Part shown: piece by piece, positions 62,038 to 64,000 of the stretch
Position numbering within the stretch: position 1 is the stretch's first letter
How the letters are laid out: each line of letters starts with the position of its first letter
Assembly (NCBI GenBank): GCA_034420695.1
Contig: DAOULB010000005.1
Span: 1 to 64,000, forward strand
Reading direction: 5' to 3'
Origin: Io17-Chloro-G2 sp034420695
GTDB taxonomy: Bacteria; Chloroflexota; Dehalococcoidia; Lucifugimonadales; UBA3495
DNA length: 64,000 nt
Translations under genes and position numbers: made by a program
Notes under the pieces: model-generated
Told to the model about the DNA's origin: nothing
The model's database searches: none
What the model saw: only the letters and a program-made list of their open reading frames with translations

Positions 62038-62928
62038 ATGGTGGAGCTGGGCAGGCTTATTACGGCGATGATTACCCCCTTCGACGAGGAGGGCAAGGTC
62101 GACTATCCCCAAGCCAGGAGACTGGCCAATGCCCTGCTCGATTCCGGGAGCGACGGCTTGGTGGTTTCCGGCACCACCGGCGAGTCTCCGACTCTCAGCA
62201 ACGAAGAGAAGCTCCGGCTGTTTGCCGAGGTTAAAGAGGCCATTGGAGACAGGGGCGCGGTGATTGCCGGCACCGGCAACTACAACACCGCGGAGAGCGT
62301 CGAACTGAGCATGGAAGCCCAGAAACAGGGAGTGGACGGTCTGCTGCTGGTGGTGCCCTATTACAACAAGCCGCCCCAGGAGGGGCTATACCAGCATTTC
62401 AAAACCATCGCCGCTCATACCCACCTGCCCTGCGTGGTCTATAACGTCACCAGCCGCACCAGTCTTAACATGAGCCACGAGACCACTATCAGGCTTAGTC
62501 ACATCGACAACATAGTAGGCGTCAAGGAAGCGGGCAGCGACATGGACCAGATCGCCCGCATTATTGAAGGCTCCACCGACGGTTTCAGGGTGTGGAGCGG
62601 CAACGACAACGAGACCTTCTACATTATGTCGATGGGCGGCTACGGCGTGGTCAGCGTGGCGTCGCACTTGGTGGGGAACCAGATAAAGCAGATGATGGGC
62701 CTGCTGTTGGAAGGGGACGTCGAAGGGGCCGCAGCGGAGCACCGGAGGCTGCTGCCCATTTTCAAGGTGCTGTTCGTGGAGTCAAACCCCATTCCGGTCA
62801 AGTGGTCGGTCAACAAGGTGGGGTTCAGTGCCGGAAAGCCCCGCCTGCCGCTGGTACCGCCCCAAGAGAAGACCGTGGCCGAACTGGAGAACGTGCTGGC
62901 CAACTACTCGTTCGACCTGCCGGTGTAG
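62038..62928 (+). CDS. dapA: 4-hydroxy-tetrahydrodipicolinate synthase
   Basis: A 296-residue TIM-barrel lyase that condenses pyruvate and aspartate semialdehyde. SGTTGESPTLSNEEK near residues 44-58 carries the phosphate-like/substrate loop. VYNVTSRTSLN near 138-148 has the conserved Tyr, and VGVKEAGSD near 160-168 the Schiff-base Lys. GAGGAGG lies seven bases before ATG 62038, so the start is firm. It completes dapB-asd-dapA and is followed by a terminator facing purA. Confidence 0.97.
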   Translation: MVELGRLITAMITPFDEEGKVDYPQARRLANALLDSGSDGLVVSGTTGESPTLSNEEKLRLFAEVKEAIGDRGAVIAGTGNYNTAESVELSMEAQKQGVDGLLLVVPYYNKPPQEGLYQHFKTIAAHTHLPCVVYNVTSRTSLNMSHETTIRLSHIDNIVGVKEAGSDMDQIARIIEGSTDGFRVWSGNDNETFYIMSMGGYGVVSVASHLVGNQIKQMMGLLLEGDVEGAAAEHRRLLPIFKVLFVESNPIPVKWSVNKVGFSAGKPRLPLVPPQEKTVAELENVLANYSFDLPV

Positions 62929-62962
62929 CCCAGTCTTTCCCAAAGCCCGGCTACCGTAAAGA

Positions 62963-63000
62963 AAGACTCCTCCACAGGCCTACGGAGGAGTCTTCGTTTA
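62963..63000. terminator. Terminator between dapA and purA
   Basis: AAGACTCCTCC and GGAGGAGTCTT form a perfect 11-bp stem with a 10-base loop, followed by CGTTTA. It separates convergent genes and may stop transcription from both sides. Confidence 0.85.
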
Positions 63001-63092
63001 TTGCCGGGGAGGTTTCACGTTCCTTATTTGGGCCGCACAAAGCCGGGACCCATCGGAGGGAGTCCTGTGTTGCATGGCTGATAGCTTCCGGT

Positions 63093-64000
63093 CTAGGAGA
63101 TTACCTCTTCCCGCAGAATCGTTTCACCACGGCTGGGGCCGGTGGAGACTATTTGCACCCGGCAGCCGACCAGTTCTTCGATGCGGTTTATGTAGCTGAC
63201 TGCGTTGGCCGGCAACTGGTCCATGCTGGTGGCACTGGCGGTGGGTTCGTTCCAACCGGGCAACTCCTCGTACACCGGCTCGCATCTTTCCAGGAGGCCG
63301 GTGCTGGCTGGAAAACGGCTTACTTCCATGCCGTCGGCCCGGTATCCCACGCACACTTTAACCGTGGGGAACCCGTCCAGAATGTCCAACCTAGTCAGCA
63401 CTAGCCCGGAAAACCCATTCAAGGTGCAGCTGTACCTGCCAGCCACTGCGTCGAACCAGCCGATGCGCCGTGGTCTGCCGGTGGTAGTGCCGAATTCTTG
63501 GGCCTTCTCCTGGATTTCGGCGGCCACGTTGTCTTTCAACTCCGAGGGCATCGGCCCGCCACCCACCCTGGTGGAGTAGGCCTTGAAAACGCCCAGCACC
63601 CCGGCGATGTCGTGGGGGTCAATGCCCAGCCCGGTGCAGGCTCCGCCGACGGTGGGCGATGACGAAGTCACGTAAGGGTAGCAGCCGTGGTCGATGTCCA
63701 GCATCGTTCCCTGGGCTCCCTCAAGAAGCACGCTTTTCTCTTGGTCTAGAAGGTCCCTGACTATCTCTTCAGTGGCCGAGATGTGGTGGCGCAGCTTCTC
63801 GCCCCACTCAAGGCACTGCTCAAGCAGGTCATTGTGAGAAAGGGCTTCTCCCCCGTAGATCTTGGTGATGACGGCGTTCTTGAACTTGAGGGCCTGTTTC
63901 AGCCGCGGTTCAAGGGTCTGCCGGTCGATAAGGTCCCCCACCCGGATGCCGCCCCTTCCGACTTTGTCCAGATAGGCTGGGCCAACTCCCCTGCCAGTGG
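63093..64000 (-). CDS. purA: Adenylosuccinate synthetase, 3' part
   Basis: The C-terminal 301 residues of PurA; the gene runs off the right edge. Segment GRGVGPAYLDKV at the edge (63940-64000), followed by GIRVGDLID, EGAQGTMLDIDHGCYPYVTS (cited in part; near residues 93-112 of the visible part), TTTGRPRRIGWFD and the ending STGPSRGETI are family signatures. The missing N-terminus would hold the GTP-binding P-loop and catalytic Asp/His. It makes adenylosuccinate from IMP, aspartate and GTP, the first step to AMP. Confidence 0.97.
   Translation of the reverse strand, partial: TGRGVGPAYLDKVGRGGIRVGDLIDRQTLEPRLKQALKFKNAVITKIYGGEALSHNDLLEQCLEWGEKLRHHISATEEIVRDLLDQEKSVLLEGAQGTMLDIDHGCYPYVTSSSPTVGGACTGLGIDPHDIAGVLGVFKAYSTRVGGGPMPSELKDNVAAEIQEKAQEFGTTTGRPRRIGWFDAVAGRYSCTLNGFSGLVLTRLDILDGFPTVKVCVGYRADGMEVSRFPASTGLLERCEPVYEELPGWNEPTASATSMDQLPANAVSYINRIEELVGCRVQIVSTGPSRGETILREEVIS

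Overview
The window looks like chromosomal DNA of a high-GC, free-living bacterium. The gene content most resembles the Chloroflexota/Dehalococcoidia (SAR202-type) marine lineages: a three-subunit glycolate oxidase, several VOC proteins, two amidohydrolases, an LLM-class flavin monooxygenase, carboxymuconolactone decarboxylase and PPOX families, many TTG starts, and an rpsO-pnp-dapB-asd-dapA block. This assignment is an inference from gene content and style; there is no rRNA to anchor it. Core genes are intact and GC-rich, while the accessory islands are visibly AT-richer and contain broken genes.

Layout. 0.2-1.7 kb: an AT-richer islet with a Cys-rich orphan and a HEPN-like abortive-infection candidate. 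1.9-8.5 kb: an SDR with a degenerate active site, an alanine:glyoxylate-type aminotransferase, and convergent to it glcD-glcE-glcF, which together would oxidise glycolate to glyoxylate and transaminate it to glycine. 8.8-14.2 kb: accessory island with a frameshifted IS630-type element, an OLD-family nuclease, two nested transposon scars, a lipoprotein and a Phd/VapC-type module whose toxin is frameshifted. 14.4-22.9 kb: metabolic genes (leuB, a cation exchanger, a JAMM protease next to a dual-specificity phosphatase, enoyl-CoA hydratase, metF, acpS, nnr, a HEAT-repeat protein), with two tandem-repeat arrays between genes. 23-26 kb: a PPOX enzyme, a second HEPN protein with an orphan partner, a repeat-rich gene desert and an orphan small protein. 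26-30.5 kb: a catabolic-looking cluster (TPP enzyme, two amidohydrolases, a VOC protein). 30.7-38.5 kb: a giant membrane-anchored adhesin of about 2,588 residues built from FN3, cadherin and Ig-like modules in an almost mirror-symmetric order. 39-43.8 kb: an AapJQMP-type amino-acid ABC importer. 43.8-49.2 kb: an exported HNH nuclease, a 179-bp tandem duplication carrying a stem-loop with one compensatory base change, an SDR, two VOC proteins, a NYN-domain protein and orphan small proteins. 49.2-53.3 kb: a single-chain restriction-modification enzyme split by a frameshift. 53.3-64 kb: LLM monooxygenase, small proteins, a CMD-family protein, tRNA-Pro(UGG), tRNA-Arg(CCG), 5-formyl-THF cyclo-ligase, rpsO, pnp, dapB, asd, dapA and the 3' two-thirds of purA.

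The most unusual signals are not protein genes. They are the structured 179-bp tandem repeat at about 44.8-45.2 kb, the 23-bp array that fills the acpS-nnr junction and supplies the nnr start codon, and a purine-rich 58-bp repeat found once ahead of one gene and twice ahead of another, both genes sharing the same ribosome-binding stretch. Promoters repeatedly show an extended -10 (TGnTATAnT) without a clear -35. No CRISPR array, rRNA or replication origin was seen.
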